DNA of 64,000 bases from the NCBI GenBank assembly GCA_910579225.1, contig CAJTTI010000016.1, forward strand, positions 1 to 64,000. The letters are read 5' to 3'. The notes under the pieces were generated by a model that was not told where the DNA came from, made no database searches, and saw nothing but the letters and a program-made list of their open reading frames with translations. Within the stretch, counting starts at the first letter, position 1. Each line of letters opens with the position of its first letter. Of the stretch, positions 8,917-18,261 are shown piece after piece. The position numbers and the translations under genes are program-made. This stretch comes from an uncultured Lachnospiraceae bacterium. Its GTDB lineage: Bacteria; Bacillota; Clostridia; Lachnospirales; Lachnospiraceae.

Positions 8917-10305
8917 TCAGAATACAAACTTGTCTGCAAAATATGCATCCAGCTCTTCGATCTTAATGCGTTCCTGAGCCATGGTGTCTCTGTCCCGAAC
9001 CGTCACGGCCCCGTCTGTCTCCGACTCAAAATCATAAGTTACACAGAACGGCGTACCAATCTCATCCAGACGACGGTAACGTTTGCCGATATTTCCTCTG
9101 TCATCATACTCGCAGTTATATTTCCTGGAAAGCTGAGCATAAATTTTCTCTGCACCTTCGCTCAACTTCTTTGACAGCGGAAGCACACCGATTTTCACCG
9201 GAGCCAGAGCCGGATGGAAGCGAAGCACCGTACGCATATCTCCCCCTTCCAGTTCTTCCTCATCGTAAGCAGAACAGAGGAATGCAAGAACCACCCTGTC
9301 TGCCCCAAGAGAAGGCTCAATCACATAGGGAACATATTTTTCCTTGATCTCATCATCGAAATAACTCATATCCTCTCCGGACACGTTCTGATGCTGGGTC
9401 AAATCATAGTCTGTACGATCCGCAATTCCCCACAACTCACCCCATCCAAATGGGAACAGGAACTCAATATCCGTAGTTCCTTTGCTGTAGAAGCAAAGTT
9501 CCTCCGGAGAATGATCCCGAAGCCGCATCTCCTCTTCCTTTATACCAAGGCTCAAGAGCCAGTCTCTGCAAAAACTTCTCCAATACTGAAACCACTCCAG
9601 GTCTGTACCTGGTTTGCAGAAGAATTCCAACTCCATCTGCTCAAACTCACGGGTCCGGAATGTAAAGTTTCCGGGACTGATCTCATTACGGAAGGATTTT
9701 CCGATCTGTCCGATACCAAAAGGCACCTTTTTCCGTGAAGTTCTCTGTACGTTTTTAAAATTAACGAAAATTCCCTGGGCAGTCTCCGGCCTCAGGTAGA
9801 TCGTATTCTTTGCCTCCTCCGTAACACCCTGGAAAGTCTTGAACATCAGATTAAACTGACGGATATCTGTAAAATCTTTCTTCCCGCAGCTGGGGCAGAC
9901 AATCCCATGTTCGTCAATATATTTCTTCATTTCCTCCTGGGACCACCCATCTACAGAGCCCTCCGTCTCAATCCCGTTCTCCGCCATATAATCTTCAATC
10001 AGCTTATCCGCACGGAAACGTTCTTTACAGGCCTTGCAGTCCATAAGTGGGTCGGAAAAACTTCCCAGATGACCGGACGCCACCCAGGTCTGCGGATTCA
10101 TCAGAATCGCACAGTCCACCCCCACATTGTAAGGACTTTCCTGTATAAATTTCTGCCACCAGGCTTTTTTTACATTGTTTTTCAGCTCCACACCCAAATT
10201 ACCATAGTCCCAGGTATTGGCAAGCCCTCCGTAGATCTCACTGCCCGGATATACAAATCCGCGGTTTTTGGCCAGAGCTTCAATCTTTTCCATTGTCTTT
10301 TCCAT
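8917..10305 (-). CDS. glyS: Glycyl-tRNA synthetase, homodimeric class II
   Basis: Charges tRNA(Gly). This is the single-chain, dimeric type rather than the alpha2beta2 GlyQ/GlyS pair: a class II fold with FRNEISPGNFTFRTREFEQMELEFF (motif 2) and a C-terminal anticodon-binding domain (HPALAPVKIGVLPLS onward). A zinc-type CxxC pair (CKAC and CPSC) sits in the N-terminal third. The start at 10305 (MEKTMEKIEALAK, 462 residues) is chosen over 10353 because GAGGAG lies nine bases before it. It follows the lipoprotein gene with no visible terminator. No T-box was found upstream. Confidence 0.96.
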   Translation of the reverse strand: MEKTMEKIEALAKNRGFVYPGSEIYGGLANTWDYGNLGVELKNNVKKAWWQKFIQESPYNVGVDCAILMNPQTWVASGHLGSFSDPLMDCKACKERFRADKLIEDYMAENGIETEGSVDGWSQEEMKKYIDEHGIVCPSCGKKDFTDIRQFNLMFKTFQGVTEEAKNTIYLRPETAQGIFVNFKNVQRTSRKKVPFGIGQIGKSFRNEISPGNFTFRTREFEQMELEFFCKPGTDLEWFQYWRSFCRDWLLSLGIKEEEMRLRDHSPEELCFYSKGTTDIEFLFPFGWGELWGIADRTDYDLTQHQNVSGEDMSYFDDEIKEKYVPYVIEPSLGADRVVLAFLCSAYDEEELEGGDMRTVLRFHPALAPVKIGVLPLSKKLSEGAEKIYAQLSRKYNCEYDDRGNIGKRYRRLDEIGTPFCVTYDFESETDGAVTVRDRDTMAQERIKIEELDAYFADKFVF

Positions 10306-10353
10306 CTGAATTCTCTCCTCACTTTTTCTTATCCTGCTGCCGGTGACAGGCAA

Positions 10354-10941
10354 TCAATAAATGATATAGGCATACTCCTCCTTGTCCTCAATGGGCATGA
10401 TCTGCACCATATGCTCAGACAGGACTTCCACATTGTTGCTGACGTATTTGATCGTTCCCTCCAGCTCCACAACGCCTTCTTTCTGCAGAACCAGCACCTG
10501 ATTTTCCTTTTTGGCAGTCACCTCTGCTGTTGTATATTCCTTATAATCTGCATCTTTGAAGGTCATATTAAAAGCTCTGCCTTCATCCAGCGCATCGCTT
10601 ACGCTGCCAATAAAGCAATATTCCTCACTGTAACCTTCATATGCCTCTGCATTCGCAAATTCCATCAGCAGATACAAAGTGTCGTCTTTCACTTCCAGGC
10701 GTTCCACCGATATGGCAGGTTCACTATAATTACTATTACTTATTTCCACTTCCTTCTCAATCATGTCCTGAAACTCATCAAGACTGTAATATTCCTTTTC
10801 AAAACTTTCTACTACGGCATATGTAACTTTTCCATCCTTCTGTACATACATAGAAGTTATGGACGGATCAAAGATTGGGCTGCAACCGGCAACAGACAGC
10901 ACCAGCATCAGTACACATACAGCATTCATCCACTTTTTCAT
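10354..10941 (-). CDS. Predicted lipoprotein of unknown function
   Basis: A 195-residue protein with a lipoprotein signal: MKKW, a hydrophobic stretch, then the lipobox VAGC (cysteine 20). The mature part is acidic, without membrane segments, and probably beta-rich; I do not recognise its family. It lies directly upstream of glyS (48 bases before the chosen glyS start), so glyS is probably transcribed through it from the promoter at 11074-11102. An AGGAGGAGAGG site precedes the ATG. Anchoring on the outer face of the membrane is inferred from the signal. Confidence 0.75.
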   Translation of the reverse strand: MKKWMNAVCVLMLVLSVAGCSPIFDPSITSMYVQKDGKVTYAVVESFEKEYYSLDEFQDMIEKEVEISNSNYSEPAISVERLEVKDDTLYLLMEFANAEAYEGYSEEYCFIGSVSDALDEGRAFNMTFKDADYKEYTTAEVTAKKENQVLVLQKEGVVELEGTIKYVSNNVEVLSEHMVQIMPIEDKEEYAYIIY

Positions 10942-10995
10942 ATCCTCTCCTCCTATTTAAAGTTCCGCTCCGGCCCTTCCTAGGACCCTACATCT

Positions 10996-11035
10996 GGAAG
11001 CATTTCATGCCGACTGCGCGTCCTGAAATCCTTCC
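10996..11035 (-). other. Strong leader hairpin before the lipoprotein-glyS unit
   Basis: Inverted repeat with 12-base arms (10996-11007 and 11024-11035, one mismatch) and a 16-base loop, lying within the roughly 130-base transcribed leader. No T-run follows, so it is not a plain terminator. It may stabilise or regulate the leader; no known riboswitch is recognised. Confidence 0.45.
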
Positions 11036-11073
11036 GGCTCCTCCTGCGGGCCTGACTCATTGTATACGCGTAC

Positions 11074-11102
11074 ATTATACACACTCTAAAAGCAAGTTTC
11101 AA
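11074..11102 (-). promoter_or_regulatory. Promoter of the lipoprotein-glyS unit
   Basis: Minus strand TTGAAA, 17-base spacer, TATAAT. The -35 box lies inside the 3' end of recO. Confidence 0.75.
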
Positions 11103-11748
11103 GTATTTCAAAAGATTTGAACTTCCGTTCCACATACTGTTCTCTCATGGCAGACACGACCCGAATATATTCCTGAAGCACCTCATCCGTCAGCGTGAAC
11201 GTATATAGCTTCTCAACCGGAGACGCAGTTACATATTGAAGTGCATACAGCGTAGAAGGATTCAGGTTCCAGTCAGAGAACTGTTCGAACGTCTGCGGGC
11301 ACTCCCCGCTGTAAACCATGGCCTTCAGTTCATATATGTATCGTACCAGAAGACGAGGCAGAGCCGGCACTGACAGGGCACGGAGGGACTGATAGACAAG
11401 ACGCAGATAATCTGCACTCTCTGCATTTTCTCTTGTATAATAATCCGCAAACTCCAGAAAATACTGCCCATAACAGGCGCCTTCAAAATCCTGCATTAAT
11501 TCTCCGAAATAATTCCGGATGGATGCCTGAGATATGCTGTAAGAGCTTCGTCCTTCATAGATCTGGAACTCTCCAAAAGCAAATACATTGGCCGCCGCCA
11601 TCAGCAGATTCCCCGGCCTCCTGGCCCCTCTTGCAAATGCACGGATTTTTCCCCGTTCTTTTGTCAGCAAAGACACTAATTTGTCATATTCCCCCACCGG
11701 TCCGGCAGACAAAACGATACCGGTCGCTGTAAAGGTCTGACTGCTCAT
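11086..11748 (-). CDS. recO: DNA repair protein RecO
   Basis: Recombination mediator that anneals single strands and loads RecA together with RecR. The N-terminal OB-fold pattern is clear: TATGIVLSAGPVGEYDKLVSLLTKERGKIRAFARGARRP. The C-terminal half is helical. The usual zinc site of some RecO proteins is not evident: only one cysteine (SGECP) stands where the cluster would be. Start set at 11748 (MSSQTFTATG, 220 residues) because GGGAG lies eight bases upstream; the longer frame to 11826 has no such support. It lies 80 bases from the end of era, to its right, an order common in Firmicutes. Confidence 0.9.
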   Translation of the reverse strand: MSSQTFTATGIVLSAGPVGEYDKLVSLLTKERGKIRAFARGARRPGNLLMAAANVFAFGEFQIYEGRSSYSISQASIRNYFGELMQDFEGACYGQYFLEFADYYTRENAESADYLRLVYQSLRALSVPALPRLLVRYIYELKAMVYSGECPQTFEQFSDWNLNPSTLYALQYVTASPVEKLYTFTLTDEVLQEYIRVVSAMREQYVERKFKSFEILETCF

Positions 11749-11905
11749 GCTTTTCTCCCACTCTTCCTGCCACGACTTCCTCTGTCTTATAGGCAAGGTA
11801 ATCTCGTATATCCCCGGTGTGTACAAAACGATTCCAACGATCCATTTCTTAAACCTCCGCTTCCTCTCATCTGTGTAATACTAGAATCTCCGAAGCGGAC
11901 CGGTA

Positions 11906-12811
11906 CTATACTTCTTTCTTGTCATATCCAAAATTTTTCATCAGGAAATCGGAATCTCTCCAGTCCTTCTTAACCTTAACCCAAAGCTTCAGGTTCACCT
12001 TTGCTTCCAGTTGTTTCTCAATCTCATAACGGGCTGCCGAACCAATTTTCTTCAGCATGGTACCGCCTTTTCCTATGATAATCCCTTTGTGAGAATCCCG
12101 CTCACAGACAATTGTCGCCTCAATATCCCATATACTTCCTTTGGGACGCTGTCTCATAATGTCAATGGACACAGCGATTCCATGGGGAATCTCTTCTGCC
12201 AGAAGTTTCAGCGCCTTTTCCCTGATAAGCTCTGCCGCAATCTGCCTCATGGGTTGATCTGTTATGGTATCCTCATCATAAAACATGGGGCCATAGGGAA
12301 GATATCGGAAGATCAGTTCAAGCAAGGTATCTTTATTTGTTCCTTTCAGCGCACAGACCGGTACAATCTCTGTAAAATCCAACAGTTTCCGGTAAACATC
12401 AATAAACGTAAGTACTTCCTCTTTTTTTACGGTATCTACTTTATTTATCACCAGAATCACCGGTGTATTCACATGCGCCAGCTGCTGTGCAATATACCGC
12501 TCTCCGGCCCCGATAAAAGTACCTGGCTCTACCAGCCAGAGAATCACATCCACTTCCTTCAGAGTCCGCTCTGCCACACTGACCATATATTCTCCCAGTT
12601 TATTCTTCGCCTTATGGATCCCGGGAGTATCCAGGAACACAATCTGTCCCTGGTCTGAAGTGTAGACAGTCTGGATCCGGTTTCTGGTAGTCTGCGGTTT
12701 GTGGGAAGTAATTGCAACCTTCTGGCCAATGATCTGATTCATCAGTGTGGATTTCCCCACATTGGGTCTTCCAATCAATGTGACAAAACCAGATTTTTTC
12801 TGTTCGTTCAT
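11906..12811 (-). CDS. era: GTPase Era
   Basis: Ribosome-associated GTPase needed for 16S rRNA processing and 30S assembly. The 301-residue protein has G1 GRPNVGKS (residues 14-21), a G3 DTPG followed by IHKAKNKLGEYM, G4 NKVD (about 124-127), and a C-terminal KH RNA-binding domain with HKGIIIGKGGTMLKKIG. Length and domain order are standard. It is followed by recO on the same strand. Confidence 0.97.
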   Translation of the reverse strand: MNEQKKSGFVTLIGRPNVGKSTLMNQIIGQKVAITSHKPQTTRNRIQTVYTSDQGQIVFLDTPGIHKAKNKLGEYMVSVAERTLKEVDVILWLVEPGTFIGAGERYIAQQLAHVNTPVILVINKVDTVKKEEVLTFIDVYRKLLDFTEIVPVCALKGTNKDTLLELIFRYLPYGPMFYDEDTITDQPMRQIAAELIREKALKLLAEEIPHGIAVSIDIMRQRPKGSIWDIEATIVCERDSHKGIIIGKGGTMLKKIGSAARYEIEKQLEAKVNLKLWVKVKKDWRDSDFLMKNFGYDKKEV

Positions 12812-12841
12812 ATATCGCTCTCCTTCTGTTACACAGAGTTC

Positions 12842-15760
12842 CTAAGAATGGAACAGCAAGAAGGTCCGGTCAAACAGTTCCTTTTCCTTCTCAATCCGGT
12901 TCTCATTACCAATTGCACACAAGCTGTTACTGCTCAGAAGTTCCCGGATGCCCCCTGCGAGCGCCCGGATGTCCGCCGGAGACGCATCCAGCACCTGATC
13001 ACGGATTTTCTGTATGTCTTCTATGGTCGTGTGTGTCATCCATGCTAATATGGAGCGGTTGCCTGCCGCTGCCGGAGTCAGAGGTGTATCCAGTTCACTG
13101 ATCGTACCGATAATATATTTTGTCATCTCCCGTTCATCGGCATCAAATTGTTCCACATAATCTGCCGTCTTCTCAAAGACTTCGTTGGTCTGACTCAGAT
13201 TCGGATCCCGATAGGATACCAGATAGCTGTCCCCATAGACGCCAAAGCCACTCATACAGCCATATGCGCCTCCTTTTACACGAATCTGAATCCACAGATA
13301 GTCATAGCTTAGAATCACTTTCAGAATCCGATATGCACCCGTATATTCTCTGATATACCCGGCACGGGCCACATACTGAACTGCAGAAGGCGTCATAATC
13401 CCTTCCCTGCATACCTGCAGCTTATGCAACTTCTGTTTGTCTGCTTCCGGAAGAATGTCTGTATACAATGCATTCTTTAAAGCCGGAATCTCCTTAACCA
13501 CTGCCTCGAATCCATCATGTCCGGAAGTACAGCTGACGGTCAGATTCTCCGGCCGGAGAACATACTGCATCACCAGAGAAAGCTTCTGAATCAATTCCTC
13601 CGCACGCTCCTCAAATTTCCGTTCCAGCTCTTCAATAAGCTGATAGAATGCAATCCCATTGATCTGGTCGTTAATCCTTGCCGACTCAGAGAATCCTGAC
13701 ATGGCGCGCACAGCAGCAGCCGAATGTCCGGACGACGTCAGATACATCTGAAGCCTGGATTTTAACTGTGCTACAATCTCATACAGGCGCTTCCTGTCTG
13801 TCAGTCTGGTTCTCTTCACAATCTCACGCATCATCGCGAACGCAAAATCTGTTTTTTTAGAGAGAACCTTTGTTCTAAGTTCAAACATCGTCCGGAATTT
13901 CTCCCGGTCACGCATATTTCCATAAATGTTTATTGTCGGAACAATTCCACCTGTATGACAGTTAATCTCATTGAACAGCTCTCCATAACTGTAGTGCTCC
14001 GTATCCATAAACCCAAGCACATGCTTTAGAATCCCCATATACGGAAGCAATTCCTCCGGTACCTGCCCTGCGTCAAACAGAAGACGGATATAACTGATTC
14101 CGCTGGTAAAAATCTCCTGATGCAGTAAAACCGTTCCGTCCACCTCAGACTCCTGGTTCGTCAGTGGCGCAGCCTTCCTCTTGATATCCTCTCTTTTCAG
14201 CATCGGAATCTTCTGAAGATCTTCCGGAGAAGAAGGTTCATCCTGATATTCCTTTAATTCTTCTGTATCCCGAACCAGGGCTTTCAATCCATTTTCATCC
14301 AGACTGTCCTTGTAAAGCTTTAGTTTCTGTTCCACGCGGGCCCCTTCCTGTGCTTCCAGACCCGGAACCGGCCGGAGGATCAAAAGTGCCGCATGAGGAT
14401 TATCCAGCAGATATTTTTGTACCAGGCCTTCAAAATATCCCCTGTTCATTTTCTCTTTTAATATGGCAAAATGTTTCAGCGCCTTCAGATGAAGAAACGG
14501 CTTTGTCTCATCATAAAGCCAGCTGTCAAACATCTGAAGACCATACATAAGTCCCTTGGGGTAATTTCCAAAATCTGCCTCCCGATATCGGAATTCATAA
14601 AAATTCAACCCTGCCTGCAGCGCCTTTTTATTAAATCCTTCTTCTGCGATCCTGGTCAGCGTCTGACGGATCGTCTCAAGAAACGCTTCTTTTTGCTCCA
14701 TGTCTGCATTCTTGGCAATGACAGAAAAATAAGGCTGAATAATTCCGTTTTCATAGGAGCTTAATATATCTTTCCCGATACCGGCGTCCAGAAGCGCCTG
14801 CTTTAAAGGAGCTCCCGGCGCGGACAAAAGCGCATACTCCAGTACCTGGAATGCCAGATACAGTTCTGGATCCAGCGAATCTCCCACAACCGCATTATAA
14901 GACAAATAAGCCTGATTTTTCACAGACTCTCCTGCAGAGATTGGATAGTCCACCACCCGCTCCGTCCTCCGGGTAAAAGGCTCTTGCCTGCCAATCGCAG
15001 AATCCACTTCCAGATACTCATAATGGCTCAGATAGTGTTCGTCAATCCATGCAAGTTTCTGCGCCATATCCATATTCCCATATAAATAAATATAGCTGTT
15101 GGACGGATGATAGAACTTCTGATGAAACCCAAGAAAATCTTCATAAGTAAGCTCCGGAATATGTCTGGGATCCCCGCCTGATTCATGAAAATATGGCGTA
15201 TCCGGATAAAGTGTTGTCATGATCTCCCGGTCCAGCATATCCTCCGGCGAAGAAAATGCTCCTTTCATCTCGTTATAAACCACACCGTTATAAATCACAG
15301 GTTCTTCTTCCGATCCCAATTCATAATGCCATCCCTCCTGGCGAAAGATCTTTTCCTCTTTGTAGATATTCGGATGAAACACTGCATCCAAGTAAACATG
15401 CATCAGGTTCTGAAAATCCTGATCGTTGCAGCTTGCCACCGGATACACGGTCTTATCCGGATAAGTCATAGCATTTAAAAATGTATTCAAAGATCCTTTT
15501 ACCAGCTCCACAAAAGGGTCTTTGACCGGAAAATCCGTTGATCCGCAGAGTACAGAATGCTCCATAATATGTGGTACTCCTGTACTGTCCGAGGGAGGTG
15601 TTCGGAATCCAATAGTAAACACTTTATTCTCATCCTCATTCTCGATCAGCGCTACTTTTGCTCTGGTTTTCTTATGTCTCAGCAGATATCCGGTGGAATT
15701 CAGTTCCGGCATCTCCTCTTTTTGTATCAGCTCATAGGCTGACAGTTGTTCTGTTGTCAT
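12842..15760 (-). CDS. M16C zinc metallopeptidase (PreP-like)
   Basis: A 972-residue insulinase-family peptidase. The inverted zinc motif HIMEH (HxxEH) is followed by SVLCGS, the hallmark of the M16C/presequence-protease group, and YNEMKGAFSSPEDML supplies the distal glutamate. The C-terminal half carries the second, inactive M16-type repeat (TSSGHSAAAVRAMSG, RVKGGAYG). There is no signal peptide, so it probably degrades peptides in the cytoplasm. The longer frame starts with GTG at 15766 inside the GGAGGTG site; I use the ATG at 15760, five bases after GGAGG. Its gene lies between era and ptsH on the same strand. Confidence 0.9.
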   Translation of the reverse strand: MTTEQLSAYELIQKEEMPELNSTGYLLRHKKTRAKVALIENEDENKVFTIGFRTPPSDSTGVPHIMEHSVLCGSTDFPVKDPFVELVKGSLNTFLNAMTYPDKTVYPVASCNDQDFQNLMHVYLDAVFHPNIYKEEKIFRQEGWHYELGSEEEPVIYNGVVYNEMKGAFSSPEDMLDREIMTTLYPDTPYFHESGGDPRHIPELTYEDFLGFHQKFYHPSNSYIYLYGNMDMAQKLAWIDEHYLSHYEYLEVDSAIGRQEPFTRRTERVVDYPISAGESVKNQAYLSYNAVVGDSLDPELYLAFQVLEYALLSAPGAPLKQALLDAGIGKDILSSYENGIIQPYFSVIAKNADMEQKEAFLETIRQTLTRIAEEGFNKKALQAGLNFYEFRYREADFGNYPKGLMYGLQMFDSWLYDETKPFLHLKALKHFAILKEKMNRGYFEGLVQKYLLDNPHAALLILRPVPGLEAQEGARVEQKLKLYKDSLDENGLKALVRDTEELKEYQDEPSSPEDLQKIPMLKREDIKRKAAPLTNQESEVDGTVLLHQEIFTSGISYIRLLFDAGQVPEELLPYMGILKHVLGFMDTEHYSYGELFNEINCHTGGIVPTINIYGNMRDREKFRTMFELRTKVLSKKTDFAFAMMREIVKRTRLTDRKRLYEIVAQLKSRLQMYLTSSGHSAAAVRAMSGFSESARINDQINGIAFYQLIEELERKFEERAEELIQKLSLVMQYVLRPENLTVSCTSGHDGFEAVVKEIPALKNALYTDILPEADKQKLHKLQVCREGIMTPSAVQYVARAGYIREYTGAYRILKVILSYDYLWIQIRVKGGAYGCMSGFGVYGDSYLVSYRDPNLSQTNEVFEKTADYVEQFDADEREMTKYIIGTISELDTPLTPAAAGNRSILAWMTHTTIEDIQKIRDQVLDASPADIRALAGGIRELLSSNSLCAIGNENRIEKEKELFDRTFLLFHS

Positions 15761-15861
15761 GGACACCTCCAGCTGTTTGATTCCTCTTTTCCAACGTATA
15801 GTATGAACATATTTGCGTGTGGTATAACATCTTTTTCTTTCCGGACATAAAATCTATAATA

Positions 15862-15892
15862 CAAAAGAAGACTGCCGCGTCCGGCGGCAGTC
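15862..15892 (-). terminator. Terminator downstream of ptsH
   Basis: Minus-strand GC-rich stem (15870-15892, GACTGCC/GGCAGTC arms) followed by TTCTTTTG, 22 bases past the ptsH stop. Confidence 0.8.
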
Positions 15893-15913
15893 CACTCTCC
15901 CTGTCAATCGGCC

Positions 15914-16171
15914 TTACAGATTGGTTTTGAAGAACTCTTCCATTGCCGCTGCTGCAGCCTCTTCGTCTTCCCCTTCAACCGTCACAGTCACTGTATGGCC
16001 TTTTTTCACTCCCATGCTCATGATAGCCATCAGTCTCTTCGCATCTGCTTTCTTGGTCCCGTTGTCGATGGATACCACGCTCTTATAAGCTGCCGCCGCC
16101 TTCGCAAGCATTCCTGCAGGTCTTGCATGGATACCAAGTTCATCCTGAATGGTGTAAGTAAATGATTTCAT
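15914..16171 (-). CDS. ptsH: HPr-family phosphocarrier protein with arginine at position 46
   Basis: Small phosphocarrier that takes phosphate from enzyme I and passes it to sugar-specific EII proteins. Counting from the ATG at 16171 (AAAGGAG ten bases upstream) it is 85 residues, the usual size; the frame start at 16180 is too close to that site. His15 lies in GIHARPAG. The segment that normally reads LKSIMGVMSLG around regulatory Ser46 reads AKRLMAIMSMG, with Arg at position 46. It therefore cannot be phosphorylated by HPr kinase at the canonical site. It may be the general HPr or a paralogue; its place beside ptsI favours a role in phosphotransfer. Confidence 0.92.
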   Translation of the reverse strand: MKSFTYTIQDELGIHARPAGMLAKAAAAYKSVVSIDNGTKKADAKRLMAIMSMGVKKGHTVTVTVEGEDEEAAAAAMEEFFKTNL

Positions 16172-16315
16172 ATCTCTCATTCTCCTTTATTATATTAATT
16201 TAATTCTAAACGTATTTAAAAGAAATACTGGTGAAAACATTCCCGCACCGGATCTGCACCGAAAGCCAACATATTACTTTGCAAATCCGTATGCATCTGG
16301 CTGGAACTCAGAAAA

Positions 16316-17932
16316 TCAGCATTCACGGATGCGTTTGCGGAGCTCCAGAGTATATCCTGGAGAAACAGACAGTTCATCAATACCCATCTGCACAAATCGT
16401 GCAGTCAGTTCCATATCCGCTCCAAGCTCGCCACAGATTCCACACCATGCTCCATACTTATGTGCATTCTCTATAGTCATCTGAATCAGACGCAGGATCG
16501 CCTCATGATGCGGATCAAAGAAGTTGTCCAGAGACTGATTCTGCCGATCAATTGCCAGCGTATACTGACTCAGGTCATTGGTTCCGATACTGAAGAAGTC
16601 CACATGAGGCGCCAGAAGGTCGCTGATCACTGCTGCTGCCGGCGTCTCGATCATAATACCAAGCTCCACTTCACCAACAGCCACATCTTCTCTTGCCAGT
16701 TCCAGCTTCACTTCCTCTACAATCTCTTTAATCTTCTCAATCTCTTTTACAGAAATGATCATTGGGAACATAATTCCCAGATTACCAAACGCAGACGCAC
16801 GGAACAGTGCGCGCAGCTGTGTCTTAAATACTTCTTCTCTGGTCAGGCAGATCCGAATTGCACGATATCCAAGCGCCGGATTCTCCTCTTTTGGAAGCTC
16901 AAAATAATCAATCTGCTTATCCGCTCCGATATCCAGTGTACGGATAATGACTTTTTTGCCGTTCATCTTGGACAGAACCGTCTTATATGCCTCAAACTGA
17001 ACCTCTTCGCTGGGATAATCGTCACATTCCAGGTATAAAAATTCACTTCGGAACAGACCGATGCCTTCTCCGTCATTCTCCAAAACTGCATCGACATCAT
17101 CAACACCGCCGATATTGGAATACAGATGAATATGTTTGCCGGCCTGGGTAACCGTCTCTTTCCCTTTCATTTCCTGAAGAAGTGCTCTCTGCTCATCTGC
17201 TTTTTTCTTCTTCTCAACCATTTTCGCCATGGTCGCTTCATCCGGATCAATATAGATCAGACCTGCAAAACCGTCTACCACTGCCTGTCTGCCATGATAT
17301 TCCTGATCAATCTCAATGTCCGTTGTCACTAGTGACGGAATATTCATGGTCCTTGCAAGAATCGCTGTATGAGAATTCGCAGATCCTTTCTGCGTAACAA
17401 TGGCCAGGAGTTTACTTTTGTCAAACTGCACGGTCTCGCTGGGTGCCAGATCTTCGGCCACAATGATCACCGGCTCCGGCATCGCCTCCGGACTGACCTG
17501 CGTTCCATTCAGAATCGAGATCAATCTGTCAGAAATGTCATGGATATCTGCCGCACGCCCCCTCATATAATCGTCATCCATGCTGAGGAACATGGCTGCC
17601 ATCTGCTCACCGGTCATAAATACCGCATACTCCGCATTCATCTTATCATTTTCGATAATCCCGATAATTGATTCATTATAATCCAGATCGTCCAGAAGCA
17701 TCTGGTGTACATCAAAAATCATCGCCTCTTCTTCGCCCACATCCACCCGGGCTTTCTCATAAAGCCCTTTCAACTGCTCCATGGCTTTTTCTTTTGCCGC
17801 CTGGAAACGTGTGAGCTCGGCAGCCGTATCTTCAATCTCGACCTTGTTCACTGCCTTTTCAGCCTTACGGTACACAAAAATGCTACCGATTGCAACGCCT
17901 TTGAATACACTCTTACCCTCTCTTACAATCAT
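16316..17932 (-). CDS. ptsI: PTS enzyme I (phosphoenolpyruvate-protein phosphotransferase)
   Basis: Autophosphorylates from PEP and phosphorylates HPr. The active histidine lies in GSANSHTAILARTMNIPSLV (His188 from the chosen start). The PEP-binding barrel includes GIGLFRSEFLYL, IRTLDIGADK, NPALGYRAIRICL and FSIGTNDLSQY, and the C-terminal cysteine is in CGICGELG. Start set at 17932: GGGAGGAAGAGG precedes the ATG, which overlaps the rpoZ stop by four bases (ATGA), implying translational coupling. At 538 residues it is slightly short of the usual 570. It is followed by ptsH, the reverse of the common ptsH-ptsI order. Confidence 0.95.
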   Translation of the reverse strand: MIVREGKSVFKGVAIGSIFVYRKAEKAVNKVEIEDTAAELTRFQAAKEKAMEQLKGLYEKARVDVGEEEAMIFDVHQMLLDDLDYNESIIGIIENDKMNAEYAVFMTGEQMAAMFLSMDDDYMRGRAADIHDISDRLISILNGTQVSPEAMPEPVIIVAEDLAPSETVQFDKSKLLAIVTQKGSANSHTAILARTMNIPSLVTTDIEIDQEYHGRQAVVDGFAGLIYIDPDEATMAKMVEKKKKADEQRALLQEMKGKETVTQAGKHIHLYSNIGGVDDVDAVLENDGEGIGLFRSEFLYLECDDYPSEEVQFEAYKTVLSKMNGKKVIIRTLDIGADKQIDYFELPKEENPALGYRAIRICLTREEVFKTQLRALFRASAFGNLGIMFPMIISVKEIEKIKEIVEEVKLELAREDVAVGEVELGIMIETPAAAVISDLLAPHVDFFSIGTNDLSQYTLAIDRQNQSLDNFFDPHHEAILRLIQMTIENAHKYGAWCGICGELGADMELTARFVQMGIDELSVSPGYTLELRKRIREC

Positions 17933-18258
17933 TCCTCTTCCTCCCAATCCATAGTTTCCGGTTGATTGTCCATCAACTCTTCAGTCTCCAGAGCTTCCGA
18001 CATCTCCACGCCCTCTGTCGACTCTTCCTCCTCCGTCTCCGGCTCAATCGTCACAAAACCCTTGCTGACCTCCTCCACTGCGATGGAAAGCGGTTTTTTC
18101 CCCCGGCTGTCCACATATGCCTCCTCTCCCGCAATCAGTTGTCGTGCTCTCTTCGCTGTTGCAAGAACAATAGAATACCGACTGTTCACAGTCTTGGTAT
18201 CCCCCTCGCTCTCACTGTTAATGGTTCTCATTAAGTCTGTATAAGACGGATGTAGCAT
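17929..18258 (-). CDS. rpoZ: RNA polymerase omega subunit with acidic tail
   Basis: Supports assembly of the beta' subunit. The first about 70 residues match omega: LMRTINSESEGDTKTVNSRYSIVLATAKRARQL, then KPLSIAVEEVSKG. The remaining 35 or so residues are almost entirely acidic (Glu/Asp rich, ending in DWEEEE), an extension beyond the minimal subunit. The gene starts three bases after gmk and overlaps ptsI by four bases, so it sits in a tight gmk-rpoZ-ptsI operon. Confidence 0.9.
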   Translation of the reverse strand: MLHPSYTDLMRTINSESEGDTKTVNSRYSIVLATAKRARQLIAGEEAYVDSRGKKPLSIAVEEVSKGFVTIEPETEEEESTEGVEMSEALETEELMDNQPETMDWEEEE

Positions 18259-18261
18259 AAA

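Noticed and set aside
10306..10353. Longer N-terminus of GlyRS (MPVTGSRIRKSEERIQ)
   Set aside because: The extra residues do not look like GlyRS, and a good ribosome site lies inside them before MEKTMEKIEA.
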